DNA from: Lachancea dasiensis
Taxonomy: Eukaryota > Ascomycota > Saccharomycetes > Saccharomycetales > Saccharomycetaceae
Assembly: GCA_900074725.1 (NCBI GenBank)
Contig: LT598460.1
Span: 191,502 to 255,501, forward strand
DNA: 64,000 nt
Direction: 5' to 3'
Part shown: in pieces, positions 16,444 to 27,059 of the stretch
How the letters are laid out: every line of letters starts with the position of its first letter
Numbering within the stretch: position 1 is the first letter of the stretch
Notes under the pieces: model-generated
Databases searched by the model: none
Told to the model about the DNA's origin: nothing
The model's input: only the letters and a program-made list of their open reading frames with translations
Position numbers and translations under genes: made by a program

Positions 16444-18465
16444 TCATTGTTTTGCAGGTTCGATATTGTGCGTTCTCTTGAGTGATCCCATTGCCTTTAA
16501 TAGCTCATTGGCAAATCCAGTTGTTCCTTCGATCTCTTCTTCGATTAAATCGCCTGTTGAGAGTACATCGACGTCGTCGAATTCCTGGCCTGTGTCGCTC
16601 TCATTGAGAAACGCAACGTCAGTATCCTTTGGAAGTTGCCAATCATTTTCAAAGGCACGCTTGATCAAAAGTTTATGGGTGATTGGGAATCCTGCAACTA
16701 CTATTTTGTCATACCACACTTTGGCATCTTCGACTTGCCCTGACCTGAGGTTGTGGAAAACTAGAGAGCATATAACTTTGAAGTCCAATTTTATTTTATG
16801 TGCGTCCATAACCACCAGTAGAGAGGATAATTCGGTCCTAGTTAATGTGTAGTTGTGGTATATCACTAATCCAAATGGAGATGACCCACGATTGCGGCAG
16901 CCACCTTGTGGCAGATTTTGATAAAAATCCAGCAGCAATTGAAGCGTCAAGTGGTCTTCCTTCAATGTATAGCGCAAATGGTAAATAAGTATCTTCAAGA
17001 TGCCAGTATCTGGGAACAAAATTCTGCCGGCCTTCAAAAGATTCATGTACTGGTGATAGAGATCAATGATAAGCTGTTTGAGGTTTGTTGGACTCGTAGT
17101 ACTGCTCAAGTCTTGCAGTGTTGTTCGATATAATTCGGTCAGAACCACCGTATTGGGTAAAAGTGGTCGGGTCAAAAACATGGAGAGCTGAGATTTATGG
17201 CCCTCCATATTTTGCATATCGGCTTTTAGCTGTCCAAGAGTCAAACGATCCACGGAATTATGATGCAGAAGCCCCCAGATGCCTAACTCATTCAATAAGG
17301 GTACAGTTTGAGGGTGGGTGTATACAGCAGTGATATAACCTAGAATGAGTTTCGGGTCGTTGAAAGATCGGAGTGTGGCGACGAGCTCACCTATGAGACT
17401 TTGTCTAAACTTGAAACTTCGCCCCAGATTAAGCTCCTCAGCAAGTGATATGAACTTTAACACATGCGAGTGCTCATTGAGGAGCCGCAATTGTTTTACG
17501 GCCAGTAGAAAAGGTCTGTGTAGCAGTCTTGAGTCAAGCTTTTGCGTACGAACAAGTTCCACCACCATTTTAAAGCTGTGAATAAACATATCTTGATTAT
17601 GAGACCGTTCGAAATATTTCAAAAGCGTACTCGTGAATTTAATAAAGAGCGTGATGCGTTCGTTTTGCGTTAGCCCAGGCTTTTGGAGCTCGTACTTCTC
17701 CATTCTCTCCAGCAGTGCTGTGAAATAGTGTTTGATATGTCGAAAGTCTTTTTTAGAAAGTAGAGACGCTGTGATGCGAATGATCTGCGCGAAAGTGTAA
17801 ACCTTAGTGAAAGACTCACTAAATATGTGCTCATGCCGAGCTTCATGCAAGAATATCTGGAACGTTGCGAGCTGCTGGTCCATTTCAGAGCCTTTGAGGA
17901 GTCTATTCAAGAAGCGATTCGCATATTCGGACCCAAGCAGCACATGATTTTGGATCAAAAACTGGAAATGCTCAAAGCTTGCGTTCTTGGGTAGCTCGCG
18001 CCAAAACCACTGGTGCGCGCTTTCGGGTAGCAGAATTCCTGACTTTCGCGCAAGTTGTGGGAATAGCGCCTTTTGCAATTGGACCAGTGTGTAAAGTTGG
18101 CGTCGCTTGACCTCCACCGAGCCAAGACTGCTAATCACAGACTCCAGCGACATAACAAAGGCCTGGTACTGGCGGGAGCCAGCCTGCGTGAAAAATATCA
18201 TTTGCACCAAGTCCGGCTGCAGAATTCCCCCTCGTCGCACTTCTGCCACGTATTCCGGATACCTATTATTCAGATGCCTCTGTAACTTATTTCTGATCGT
18301 TTTTAGCCCGGAAACCTCATTCTTGGCCAAGTGCAACTGAATTGCTCCTGCCAATTCCTGAGGCCCCAGTTGCAGCAGATCCCCACTAACACCCAGTGTT
18401 TTTAGACCATTTGAAAAAGAGACAAGCCTTATCGATGATCGCAGCCCATTGGTTCGGCAAATCAT
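16444..18465 (-). CDS. ATP22: Mitochondrial translation factor for ATP synthase subunit 6 (Atp22)
   Basis: The protein is 673 aa (S. cerevisiae Atp22 is 684). The N-terminus (MICRTNGLRSSIRLVSFSNG) is basic and hydroxylated, as for mitochondrial import. The rest is helical and repeat-like in the manner of PPR-type organellar RNA factors, without catalytic motifs. The assignment rests largely on position: it lies between BIG1/KIC1 and the SBE2-type gene, and ATP22 is next to SBE2 in S. cerevisiae. Known role: activates translation of the mitochondrial ATP6 mRNA. It is divergent from KIC1. Confidence 0.8.
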   Translation of the reverse strand: MICRTNGLRSSIRLVSFSNGLKTLGVSGDLLQLGPQELAGAIQLHLAKNEVSGLKTIRNKLQRHLNNRYPEYVAEVRRGGILQPDLVQMIFFTQAGSRQYQAFVMSLESVISSLGSVEVKRRQLYTLVQLQKALFPQLARKSGILLPESAHQWFWRELPKNASFEHFQFLIQNHVLLGSEYANRFLNRLLKGSEMDQQLATFQIFLHEARHEHIFSESFTKVYTFAQIIRITASLLSKKDFRHIKHYFTALLERMEKYELQKPGLTQNERITLFIKFTSTLLKYFERSHNQDMFIHSFKMVVELVRTQKLDSRLLHRPFLLAVKQLRLLNEHSHVLKFISLAEELNLGRSFKFRQSLIGELVATLRSFNDPKLILGYITAVYTHPQTVPLLNELGIWGLLHHNSVDRLTLGQLKADMQNMEGHKSQLSMFLTRPLLPNTVVLTELYRTTLQDLSSTTSPTNLKQLIIDLYHQYMNLLKAGRILFPDTGILKILIYHLRYTLKEDHLTLQLLLDFYQNLPQGGCRNRGSSPFGLVIYHNYTLTRTELSSLLVVMDAHKIKLDFKVICSLVFHNLRSGQVEDAKVWYDKIVVAGFPITHKLLIKRAFENDWQLPKDTDVAFLNESDTGQEFDDVDVLSTGDLIEEEIEGTTGFANELLKAMGSLKRTHNIEPAKQ

Positions 18466-18642
18466 CAGCTATGTCAAGCGGCAGAGCTGGGTGCCACGAG
18501 TGAAGTCAGTTTGGTTTACATACCACTGGATGCCATCCCAACGATATCTTTTACTACGGATTCTTGTAAGATTTATTAAAACGTAAGTACTTCTGTACTC
18601 ACATAAGCTTCAGTGATCACCTGACAGAAAATGTAAGATCAA

Positions 18643-21369
18643 ATGCTCATGATGAATGCCATTAAATCAAGGCGACAAACATCTTTGATTCCATCGCCTC
18701 ATCTTCTCACTCAAGACATCCATCGCTGCTTGCTGCTTATGTATGGAAAGAAATCTACTAACGGACACGGCAAGAACGCTGTCGATCAGCTCTTTAAGCG
18801 TACTGATGTGATTGGGCAAGGAAAGTTTGGGATTGTCTATAAAGGTTACTATGTCAAAACCCGACAGGTGTGCGCAATCAAAGTTCTCAACCTAGACTCA
18901 GCAGATGACGAAGTTGAAGACGTGCAGAAAGAAATCCAGTTTCTTGCATCGCTGAAAAGCGTACCGAACATCACACATTACTATGGCTCGTATTTAAATG
19001 AAACTAAACTCTGGGTGATTATGGAATATTGTGCTGGGGGGTCATTGAGGACATTGCTGCGACCGGGAAAAATTGGTGAGCATTACATAGGCATCATTAT
19101 GCGTGAGCTTTTGACTGCTCTCATGCACATCCACCGCGACGGAGTAATACATCGTGACATCAAAGCTGCCAATGTCCTGATAACCAATGATGGGCACGTC
19201 AAGCTGTGTGACTTCGGAGTCGCGGCCCAACTTTCTCAGACCAAAATCAGACGCCAGACTATGGCAGGCACGCCGTATTGGATGGCTCCAGAAGTGATAA
19301 TGGAAGGAGTATACTACGATACAAAAGTAGACATATGGTCGCTGGGAATAACACTTTATGAAATAGCGACAGGAAACCCGCCGTACTGTGAGATTGAAGC
19401 TCTTCGAGCGATGCAGCTGATCACGAAGTCGAAGCCACCGCGCTTGGAGGGCCGTGAGTACTCCGCAGCATTAAAGGAGGTCATCGCACTATGTCTAGAC
19501 GAGGATCCACGGGAAAGGCCGACAGCAGAAGAGCTGCTGAAGACGAAATTTATGAAGTTGCATAGAAATGCTCCTGTGTCTACATTGAAAGAGCTTGTAA
19601 GTCGATATCTGTTGCACAGGGACCAACAGCCTCAACGAGAGGCTGCCACCGTTCCCTTAGATGGCGAAGAAAATGGCAATGAAGGCGTACCCAACAATGA
19701 AGAGATGGACCTTGAAGTAAAGTGGGATTTTGACTCTTTGAGCTCGAACGAGTATATTGTAGAAAACGACATCAACATTGATGCCATCGCTGATGGCTCC
19801 CCAAATGAGCACTTTAATTACGCGTACCCAGAAGATGGTCCGTTTTACGAATCTAACAAGAGACACCTTCCTAACTTTCAAAACACAACTATTGGGAAAG
19901 GCACTTCGCATGGTTTGACCAACAACCATACGATTCAGGGCACCAATAATAACAACAATACAACGTATCAAAATAACACCAGTGCCAATTATCAAAGCAA
20001 GCAAAGTTGGGTCAATACGGGCAAGAAGTATGAAACAAAGGCATCAAAAGCCCTGCAGCAGCTTTTTGAAGATCACGACACTACAGGGGTGGATCTTGAT
20101 TACTCTAGAACAGTACCTACAATGCCGCCGAAGCTCCCGGAGGACAATATGAGGGTAGCTTCTCCCTTGGCGGAGCGCATTCCATACCTTGATGCACATA
20201 AGAACCCCATGTTCGAGAGTCAGAGCACTCCATCGTTGCCAATGCTACAGACAAATTTCAGTCAACCCGTACTTGTAGGTCCCCAGAGCTCTACAGCATT
20301 GCCGACACCTATTGAGATCGAGATTCCTGAAGAATTACCATCCAGTCAGGAAGCGATCGTTGCCTCAATCACCAAACCCAGATCCTCAACCATATCCGGG
20401 CCTAATAAGGCCCCAACGTCGATTTTGGCAAGAAGACCGACTGTTACCGGTGGGGGCACGACACGCGATGTTTCTCATCCCACCATGAAAATTGTACCGG
20501 ACGATAGGCAGAGGCCGTTGGCACCCATGTCGACGTCCAAGCCAAAAGGTAGAAGTTCATCACCATCTAAGGTTGGAACTGGATCGCCAGGGAAGTCTAA
20601 TGCAATGACACCAGCAGCGACCACCGTGCCTCTAGCCATGAAGCCTATCGTGAATGAAAAGGCTGATGTGTTACTCAAGCCCTTGAACGGTGAAGAGAAT
20701 GATGTGGGCCGGACCAGAATCAATCGCGATTTCAAACGACAAAACCCGAATTTGAAACTTCAGATGCCCTCACCGACCTCTGCATTACCCAACAATTTGT
20801 TAGACACTGTGAGCGGTGCGAACACGAGTTCTGAGGATGCCAACATCAATCAGTTCGGTTTCAACACGAGCTCCGCACTTCCAGTTGCAATGACCCCTGT
20901 CATTGAAAAGGGTGATATAATGAAGAGAAAGGTAAGCCTCGGGGCCAGCGTCGCTTCCAGTAGCAGGAATAGTAGCGTTTCCACCGAAGGTGGCGGCGCA
21001 ACTGCGCAACATCCTGCTGCGATTCACGGAGTTTCCAACATTGTTACCACTTCATCTCAGAACACTGGCGCCTCGGCAAGTGCGACCATCCATGGCCCCA
21101 ACCCTGTGTCAACAAGCACCACTGCGGGCACAAGACCTGTGGCCCACGTCATTCCGTTCATGGAAAGGCCGCCCCGATTACTGCAAATGGATATGTTCTT
21201 AGACTATCCTGAAGATCCTGCGGTCGAAGAATCGATGGATCACGATCGCGATCGAAAGTTCTTAGTTTTGCGGGAGCTGGACTCTTTGCTTCGAACCGTG
21301 GAAGACAGCTTTCCGGCCATGGAGTATGCACTAAAAGAGGCCCTGAGTAAGACTGGTGATACCCACTAA
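18643..21369 (+). CDS. KIC1: PAK/GCK-type protein kinase Kic1 (RAM network, cell integrity)
   Basis: The protein is 908 aa from the first ATG. The kinase domain covers about residues 52-310: glycine loop IGQGKFGIVYKG, Lys80 in CAIK, HRDIKAAN (Asp172), DFG (190-192), and the STE20-type signature GTPYWMAPEVI. A long low-complexity tail rich in S, T, N and P follows, then a conserved C-terminal end. Known role: with centrin Cdc31 it acts in the RAM signalling pathway for polarised growth and cell-wall integrity. The first 32 residues look unlike Kic1 of S. cerevisiae, so the ATG at 18739 (Met33, MYGKKSTN) may be the real start. Confidence 0.93.
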   Translation: MLMMNAIKSRRQTSLIPSPHLLTQDIHRCLLLMYGKKSTNGHGKNAVDQLFKRTDVIGQGKFGIVYKGYYVKTRQVCAIKVLNLDSADDEVEDVQKEIQFLASLKSVPNITHYYGSYLNETKLWVIMEYCAGGSLRTLLRPGKIGEHYIGIIMRELLTALMHIHRDGVIHRDIKAANVLITNDGHVKLCDFGVAAQLSQTKIRRQTMAGTPYWMAPEVIMEGVYYDTKVDIWSLGITLYEIATGNPPYCEIEALRAMQLITKSKPPRLEGREYSAALKEVIALCLDEDPRERPTAEELLKTKFMKLHRNAPVSTLKELVSRYLLHRDQQPQREAATVPLDGEENGNEGVPNNEEMDLEVKWDFDSLSSNEYIVENDINIDAIADGSPNEHFNYAYPEDGPFYESNKRHLPNFQNTTIGKGTSHGLTNNHTIQGTNNNNNTTYQNNTSANYQSKQSWVNTGKKYETKASKALQQLFEDHDTTGVDLDYSRTVPTMPPKLPEDNMRVASPLAERIPYLDAHKNPMFESQSTPSLPMLQTNFSQPVLVGPQSSTALPTPIEIEIPEELPSSQEAIVASITKPRSSTISGPNKAPTSILARRPTVTGGGTTRDVSHPTMKIVPDDRQRPLAPMSTSKPKGRSSSPSKVGTGSPGKSNAMTPAATTVPLAMKPIVNEKADVLLKPLNGEENDVGRTRINRDFKRQNPNLKLQMPSPTSALPNNLLDTVSGANTSSEDANINQFGFNTSSALPVAMTPVIEKGDIMKRKVSLGASVASSSRNSSVSTEGGGATAQHPAAIHGVSNIVTTSSQNTGASASATIHGPNPVSTSTTAGTRPVAHVIPFMERPPRLLQMDMFLDYPEDPAVEESMDHDRDRKFLVLRELDSLLRTVEDSFPAMEYALKEALSKTGDTH

Positions 21370-22028
21370 GCACTAGGGGATTGCAAGCCATTGCTACTCC
21401 GGAAGTAGTGAGGGCACCAGAAGTCTTCTACGCGACGAATATTAAGAAGAAGCGGCGGCACATACTCAACTGGGGATCTACCTTGAGAGTGAGCTCAAAG
21501 TTCTGCTCAAGAAGACAGCTTCCCTGTGAACCCATCGGATATGTGAAGGTACGACAAAAATTTGTATCTGTTATTTCCAAAATGCATAAGTTAATGGTCG
21601 CGGCGAGAGAGACGTGCCGATTCTGAATTTCATATCTCATTGGTCTGAAATTCCAACACACACCCGTAGGCAACTCTGGACGTGGATCCTCTCTCCATCA
21701 GCTCTGCTCTGCTCGTATATCCACCTGCCCAAATGGTTGGGTAATGTCACTATTTACGCACTGTACTTCACGTAGGTTAGCATTCTTTGCATTAAATTGA
21801 ACAAGACACGGACGGATTCGAAATCATATTATATAGAGTAGTTTAATAACTCGTCAAGACACCCCTACCGACAGAGTTGCCCTGATCTAGTTATCATTAC
21901 AGTAGGACGGCTAGATAGGCACTTTAGAGATACTAAGGGGCTGGTTTTTTTACTGGGACAATCACCACCACGTTCGCTATACTTCCCATATACATTTGTC
22001 ACCTATTTCTCTTGGAAGAAAAGTAGCT
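21370..22028. other. Intergenic region: KIC1 3' flank and SBE22 promoter
   Basis: No gene seen. Short open frames just after KIC1 (21381-21673, both strands) have no recognisable content. A TATA-like stretch (ATTATATAGAG) lies near 21828-21838, about 190 bp upstream of the SBE22 ATG. Confidence 0.6.
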
Positions 22029-24458
22029 ATGAGCAAAAACACCTTGAACGCTACTTCGCTCGAGACGCTGCTGGAGGAATCAAGAAGTTCCGGAGGTTCC
22101 GGATCACCCGTGAGTGCCGGGTCTCAGCCAACGCAGCAACACGGCCAAAAGCTTCGAGGGAAAATGGAAAGTTATCCGGAGCCCAACGTTAACTTTGTTA
22201 GTGCCAACAGTAGCAGCGGGGGCAGTAGCAAGACCATTGGACTCGGCATAGCACGTCGTCCCAGCGACAATTTGTTGATGAATTTAGCACAAGAACAGCA
22301 GCAGCATTCGGGTACGATGCCTCAACCACCTTCGCGTAAAAAACTCATCTCGAGCCAAGAACGCCCGTTGTCCAACGATTCAATCGTCACCCAAAACTCC
22401 AACATTTTTTCATCCAGCACCAGCTCCACGGCGTGGTCGTCTAACGACAGCTCGCGTGGCTCGTCTATTATCGACGATCTGACCACTGAAAATGTTAAGC
22501 GCGTCGGGGAAGAGGTATCTTTTGCCGAGACTGATGGTGAATCGACTATTGATCTAACGTCTACAGCTGCATCGGAATATTCGGCATCAACTCAGCAGAA
22601 CCTGGCATCTCATATACACAAACAGCCCCAGAATACGCAGCAGCAGCCATCTAAGACCAGATACATGTTCACCAATAGTTCGCTGGCGCGTTCGCAAACG
22701 TCTTTTTCTTCCAGCAATCCTTCTCCCCTGAAAAATAACTTCAGCCGGCACTCAGCTCCCAACAGACTGTTCTCTAAGTCAACGTCCGCGCTATCTCAAC
22801 AGCAGCAAAGGCCACAACAACAGAGTACACAACCGGCTGTTCTGACTCCTTCTCAAAGATATCGCCTGCGAAGAGAACAAAATAAAACTGCTTTACAAAA
22901 TTCCATCAAACAAAAAGAAAAGTATTACGACGAGCAGGAGACACTTCCCTCCAGTCCTTATTCCCAAGCAGATATCAATGAAAATTTTATCTGGAACATA
23001 CCCGCAGCTTCCAATAGCACGAACTCATTTCTCATGTCCTTGAAACCGCCGCCGATGAAAAAATCGCAATCGAAACAGAAAATTGGCTTTTCCAGATCAT
23101 CATCTCAAAATTCAGCATTATCCAGCGAGTCGGGCCAGTATTTGGATTACAGCGAAATGCCTCCGATGCCAATAGCGGGCCTGAGTAGTACATCGGATTT
23201 CCAGAATTTCCAGCAAACGTCGGAGAATCTGTCATCGGTCTACCAGCACTCGTCTAGTAAGTTTTCTAAAAGTAAACTTTGGGAACGTACCAGTTCCATG
23301 GAGGTGTTACCATTACAGTTTAAATCAGCAAGCGACGAAGGAATGGAAGATTTGAGACTTGTTTCAGAGGACAAAGTCCAATTGTGTAGTCCGTCAAGGC
23401 CCACATGGTTACCTCCCAAGGCTGAAATCGAACGAAAAAGCCACGAGGAAAAGATCAACAAGACCATGAGCATGGCGTCTTTGGATCAATTGGAGAGAAG
23501 CCGAGGACGCGAAGAGGCTCTGGTGAGAGATGAAACCAATCGACAAAAGGTCGTGCTTCTGTTGGACAGGGGTATTTCGAGGCAATCTTCCTTACGCGAT
23601 CTCAAAAAAATTGTGTGGGACACACCGTTAGTATGTGATATTCGTGGTGATGTTTACGATATCTTGCTGCAAAGCGATGCCCGAATTATCAGTCAATTTT
23701 ACATTCAACCTTTTGACAAAATTTCAAAGGTGATGGAATCGATGCACTTTCCTAGGGGCAAACACATCGAGATAGAGAAACTCATATCCAAAATTCCCGG
23801 AGCACGTCCACACAGCCGATCTGAAAACTTAATGTTGCTTCTCAAGCTGAAATCTATTTCCAACCAAGGTTTACTCCCTGGTGACGCTGCGTTGTTCCAC
23901 CATCTGCTAATCGATAATGCGGAATCAGACCTGGGAAAAGTGTGGGAAATGGCCAATCTTATACAACTAACATGCTTCAATGATAGTACGGGTGCAAAGT
24001 TTGACTCCAGAGTTGTAAGTCCGCGAGGCGTTGTGGCCAGTTATCTAAGCAAGCATGTTGAATTTAAGGATGAGTTCAATTCAGAGTGTCTAAACATTAA
24101 TACCTGGTGGAATATACTACAATGGATGGACCACGAAGTATTCATGTGGTGCCTTGACGTGATCGTTGTGCACAATAGTCAGCCTTACAAGAATGCGCCG
24201 GTAGTAGCTGAAAAGCTTGCCAACCGAACCTGGGATTTTTATAAATCGCAGCACGTTGTAATAAACTACAAGGTACTAGCATCGCTGATGCTAAATGTGT
24301 TGCAAAATTATCACTTTGGTTTTAACGACTTAAGATCTTTGGGAGACTTGCAGGATCAAGAATTTCGCATCCCCAGTGCCGTGGGCGAATTGTTGGATAC
24401 CCAATTCGACCGTGAAATTTTCTTCAAAAAATGGAGACATTATTACAAGAAGTTTTGA
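22029..24458 (+). CDS. SBE22: Sbe2/Sbe22-type protein of Golgi-to-surface transport and cell-wall formation
   Basis: The protein is 809 aa from the ATG at 22029 (S. cerevisiae Sbe22 is about 852). The N-terminal half is disordered and rich in S, Q and N with polyglutamine-like patches. The C-terminal third is globular, starting near RQSSLRDLKKIVWDTPLVCD. No catalytic motif is visible. The identity comes from the conserved C-terminal domain and the position between KIC1/ATP22 and a YPQ2-type gene, which combines the contexts of both S. cerevisiae paralogues. Known role: needed for bud growth and cell-wall integrity through transport of wall components. A TTG-led N-terminal extension was rejected. 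Confidence 0.85.
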   Translation: MSKNTLNATSLETLLEESRSSGGSGSPVSAGSQPTQQHGQKLRGKMESYPEPNVNFVSANSSSGGSSKTIGLGIARRPSDNLLMNLAQEQQQHSGTMPQPPSRKKLISSQERPLSNDSIVTQNSNIFSSSTSSTAWSSNDSSRGSSIIDDLTTENVKRVGEEVSFAETDGESTIDLTSTAASEYSASTQQNLASHIHKQPQNTQQQPSKTRYMFTNSSLARSQTSFSSSNPSPLKNNFSRHSAPNRLFSKSTSALSQQQQRPQQQSTQPAVLTPSQRYRLRREQNKTALQNSIKQKEKYYDEQETLPSSPYSQADINENFIWNIPAASNSTNSFLMSLKPPPMKKSQSKQKIGFSRSSSQNSALSSESGQYLDYSEMPPMPIAGLSSTSDFQNFQQTSENLSSVYQHSSSKFSKSKLWERTSSMEVLPLQFKSASDEGMEDLRLVSEDKVQLCSPSRPTWLPPKAEIERKSHEEKINKTMSMASLDQLERSRGREEALVRDETNRQKVVLLLDRGISRQSSLRDLKKIVWDTPLVCDIRGDVYDILLQSDARIISQFYIQPFDKISKVMESMHFPRGKHIEIEKLISKIPGARPHSRSENLMLLLKLKSISNQGLLPGDAALFHHLLIDNAESDLGKVWEMANLIQLTCFNDSTGAKFDSRVVSPRGVVASYLSKHVEFKDEFNSECLNINTWWNILQWMDHEVFMWCLDVIVVHNSQPYKNAPVVAEKLANRTWDFYKSQHVVINYKVLASLMLNVLQNYHFGFNDLRSLGDLQDQEFRIPSAVGELLDTQFDREIFFKKWRHYYKKF

Positions 24459-24607
24459 TCGATGGCGCTCGGTGGCCTGTAGTTTGTTCCGAATATTTTT
24501 ATTTCTTCATTGTATTGTATTTATCAGATAAAATATATTGTAAACTAACTCATCGAATTTTATCGCTCCCTGTACAAGGAACAACAAAAACAGCAACGTT
24601 GCCCTTA

Positions 24608-25480
24608 ATGTCCTGTTCGCACAGCATCCTTCCTCATGTTTCTACAATATCAGGATCTGTTTCATTTTTAAGCTCGTTCATAGCCCAAATTCCACAGGTT
24701 TTGGAAACTTACGAGGACAAGACTGTGGAAGGGCTTTCCCCCTACTTCCTCCTTGCCTGGTTGCTTGGGGATATAACATCACTTGCCGGGGCAGTTTTGA
24801 CCAAACAGCTTCCTTTCCAGATTATTCTTGCCCTCTACTTCTTAACCAACGATATTTTTATCTGTGGCCAGTACTATTACTATGGGGTTCTGCACGAGAA
24901 TAAACTGGCTACCCCAGGCCACGAGCACAAAGATGCCGAGGAAAGAATGGCTGCAGTAAGAAGCCGGACCTCTGATGTCTCCATAAATGCCGCCTTAAAC
25001 AGGAGATCGTGGTTCGCCGGCATTTTGTGCATGATAACAGGCGCTAATGGCTCTCCAATATCAGTCGGTATCGATAGTAAAGGAGGATCCAATTTCAGTG
25101 AACAAGCGGGCACTGTGTTGGCATGGATAGGTGCTCTGTGCTACGTGGGGGCCAGAATCCCCCAGTTGCTGAAAAACTATCAGCGCAAGTCTACGGATGG
25201 TCTTTCACCCTTTCTCTTTATCAATACTCTTCTAGCCAACACCACCTACAACTTGAGTATTTTTACGAGCTGTGAGTATCTGGAGAGTCTTGACAAGTGG
25301 GATTTTGTGATGAGGGAAATGCCCTTCATCGTAGGCAGCGCGGGAACTGTATTGTTCGATCTGACCTATTTCTACCAGCACTACATTCTATATTCAGAGG
25401 ACATGCGTCTACGGGAGCTGGAAGGCCGCTTGGGTGTTGATCCTACCACTCGCGACGAAACCTCGCCTCTGTTGAGCTGA
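24608..25480 (+). CDS. YPQ2: Vacuolar PQ-loop cationic amino acid transporter (Ypq family)
   Basis: The ATG at 24608 gives 290 aa beginning MSCSH, as in S. cerevisiae Ypq2 (317 aa). Two PQ-loop repeats are clear: AQIPQVLETY (Pro29-Gln30) followed by EGLSPYFLLAW, and ARIPQLLKNY (Pro185-Gln186) followed by DGLSPFLFIN. Multiple membrane helices surround a variable hydrophilic loop (about 105-165). The C-terminus ends with ETSPLLS, an acidic dileucine that fits AP-3 sorting to the vacuole. Known role: exchange of basic amino acids across the vacuolar membrane. The open frame runs 59 codons further upstream and overlaps SBE22, but that extension shows no similarity and is left out. Confidence 0.92.
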   Translation: MSCSHSILPHVSTISGSVSFLSSFIAQIPQVLETYEDKTVEGLSPYFLLAWLLGDITSLAGAVLTKQLPFQIILALYFLTNDIFICGQYYYYGVLHENKLATPGHEHKDAEERMAAVRSRTSDVSINAALNRRSWFAGILCMITGANGSPISVGIDSKGGSNFSEQAGTVLAWIGALCYVGARIPQLLKNYQRKSTDGLSPFLFINTLLANTTYNLSIFTSCEYLESLDKWDFVMREMPFIVGSAGTVLFDLTYFYQHYILYSEDMRLRELEGRLGVDPTTRDETSPLLS

Positions 25481-25755
25481 GTGTATAGATTTCTACTAAA
25501 GAGATAGATTAGTGTGTAAATCGATCATTTCTATCACCTTGAGTGCAAAAGCTTCGAGTGGTGATGTCAGGCCTGCTCAAGGACCTATTCCGTGAATCCG
25601 GTGAATCCGGCGATCTATGGTAGAACAAACGGACAGGTCGAAGGTGGTTTTTTTTTCACTTTCTTGCATATATAAGGGACAATAATAAGTCAACAAGGCT
25701 ACAACCTCCCTACAGCTTATACGATCAAGGACACCAGCTAAATATCGACTCAACC
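25481..25755 (+). promoter_or_regulatory. GRE3 promoter with TATA box
   Basis: A canonical TATATAAG lies at 25669-25676, 80 bp upstream of the GRE3 ATG, just after a T-run. A 9-bp unit (gtgaatccg) is repeated twice in tandem at 25592-25609. No exact STRE was seen. Confidence 0.6.
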
Positions 25756-26745
25756 ATGGTGTACTTATCTGAAACTGTGAAACTCAACAATGGCTTGGAA
25801 ATGCCTTTAGTAGGGCTGGGGTGCTGGAAAATCCCCAATGATGTTTGTGCCACGCAGGTGTACGATGCTATCAAACTCGGCTACCGGCTTTTCGATGGAG
25901 CTCAGGACTATGGTAATGAGAAAGAAGTTGGTGAAGGTATTCGCCGGGCCATTGGAGAAGGCATAGCCACTAGAGAGGAGTTGTTTGTGGTGTCAAAGCT
26001 TTGGAACTCTTACCATCATCCAAAAAATGTGAAACCAGCGTTAAAGAAAACACTGGAAGACCTGGGTCTCGAGTACTTAGACCTCTTCTACATCCACTTT
26101 CCCTTGGCCTTCAAATATGTGCCATTTGAGGAGAAGTATCCTCCTGGTTTCTATACAGGCGCGGAAGATGAAAAGAAGGGTACCATCACTCTAGAAAACG
26201 TGCCCATTATCGACACCTACCGCGCTTTGGAGGAGTGTGTCGAAGAGGGGCTTATCAAGTCCATTGGCATCTCTAATTTCCGCGGCATCCTGATCCACGA
26301 CCTCTTGGCCAGCGCGAAGATCCCACCTGCTTGTTTACAGATTGAGCACCACCCATATTTGACTCAAAACAATCTGATCGAATACTGCGAAGGAGCGGGC
26401 ATTCGCGTGGTTGCATACTCGTCGTTCGGCCCCCAGTCTTTCCTGGAACTAGACTCGGAGCTCGCTAAAGACACACCAACACTATTCGAGCATGAAAGTG
26501 TCGCGAAAATTGCTGCCAAGCACAAGGTTTCTGCTTCGGAGGTCCTGCTGAGATGGGCAACCCAAAGGGGCATTGCCATCATCCCCAAATCGTCCAAGAA
26601 GGAAAGATTACTTAACAATTTACAGATCAATGAAAAAGTGACCTTGAGTGATTCGGAGCTCAAAGCTATCTCCGCCTTGAACAAAAATATTCGTTTCAAT
26701 GATCCTTACACCTGGCGCGGCTGCAAATTCCCGGTCTTCTCTTGA
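25756..26745 (+). CDS. GRE3: NADPH-dependent aldose (xylose) reductase
   Basis: This aldo-keto reductase has 329 aa (S. cerevisiae Gre3 is 327). The catalytic tetrad is visible as Asp47, Tyr52, Lys81 and His114 ([25 protein letters not shown]). The cofactor-binding segment [10 protein letters not shown] is near residue 275 and fits NADPH preference. The family reduces xylose, methylglyoxal and other aldehydes in the cytosol; in S. cerevisiae the gene is induced by osmotic and oxidative stress. The strong TATA box upstream fits an inducible gene. Confidence 0.97.
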   Translation: MVYLSETVKLNNGLEMPLVGLGCWKIPNDVCATQVYDAIKLGYRLFDGAQDYGNEKEVGEGIRRAIGEGIATREELFVVSKLWNSYHHPKNVKPALKKTLEDLGLEYLDLFYIHFPLAFKYVPFEEKYPPGFYTGAEDEKKGTITLENVPIIDTYRALEECVEEGLIKSIGISNFRGILIHDLLASAKIPPACLQIEHHPYLTQNNLIEYCEGAGIRVVAYSSFGPQSFLELDSELAKDTPTLFEHESVAKIAAKHKVSASEVLLRWATQRGIAIIPKSSKKERLLNNLQINEKVTLSDSELKAISALNKNIRFNDPYTWRGCKFPVFS

Positions 26746-26777
26746 GAGCGTCACAGACATCCATATTTACGATATAG

Positions 26778-26987
26778 TTATGCAAAACAAAAATGAGTAC
26801 ACTTTAGTCGCCCTTTGGATCGCGTATCATCGGTAGGACTGGAATCAATGGAGCTGCAGGAACTAGCTTCTACTGGTCCAGTGCTATCTTTGAGACACCA
26901 TACATACAGCCCGTATGCCTTCGGCTTCTGGCCTTGGCCTTTAGCATATGGTACGTAAAAGTTTTCTAGGCCATTAGTTGTGCTCAT
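26778..26987 (-). CDS. Possible small protein (69 aa) of unknown function
   Basis: An ATG-started minus-strand frame encodes 69 aa. The N-terminal half is Gly/Tyr/Lys-rich and aromatic (FYVPYAKGQGQKPKAYGLYV) and the rest is rich in Ser and Asp. It lies between GRE3 and YPT35, divergent from YPT35 with about 70 bp between the starts. The composition and codon choice look protein-like, but I recognise no family, and a chance frame of this length is possible. Confidence 0.35.
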   Translation of the reverse strand: MSTTNGLENFYVPYAKGQGQKPKAYGLYVWCLKDSTGPVEASSCSSIDSSPTDDTRSKGRLKCTHFCFA

Positions 26988-27059
26988 ATATAATCATAGC
27001 AATTAGACAAACCTCATCGGTTAGGGTGAGACGGCTTGGAGGGTCCGGTCGGAGGTGGT

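Noticed and set aside
24431-24607. 59-residue N-terminal extension of the PQ-loop transporter overlapping SBE22
   Set aside because: The start MSCSH matches family members directly, and the extension overlaps the upstream gene and has no similarity.
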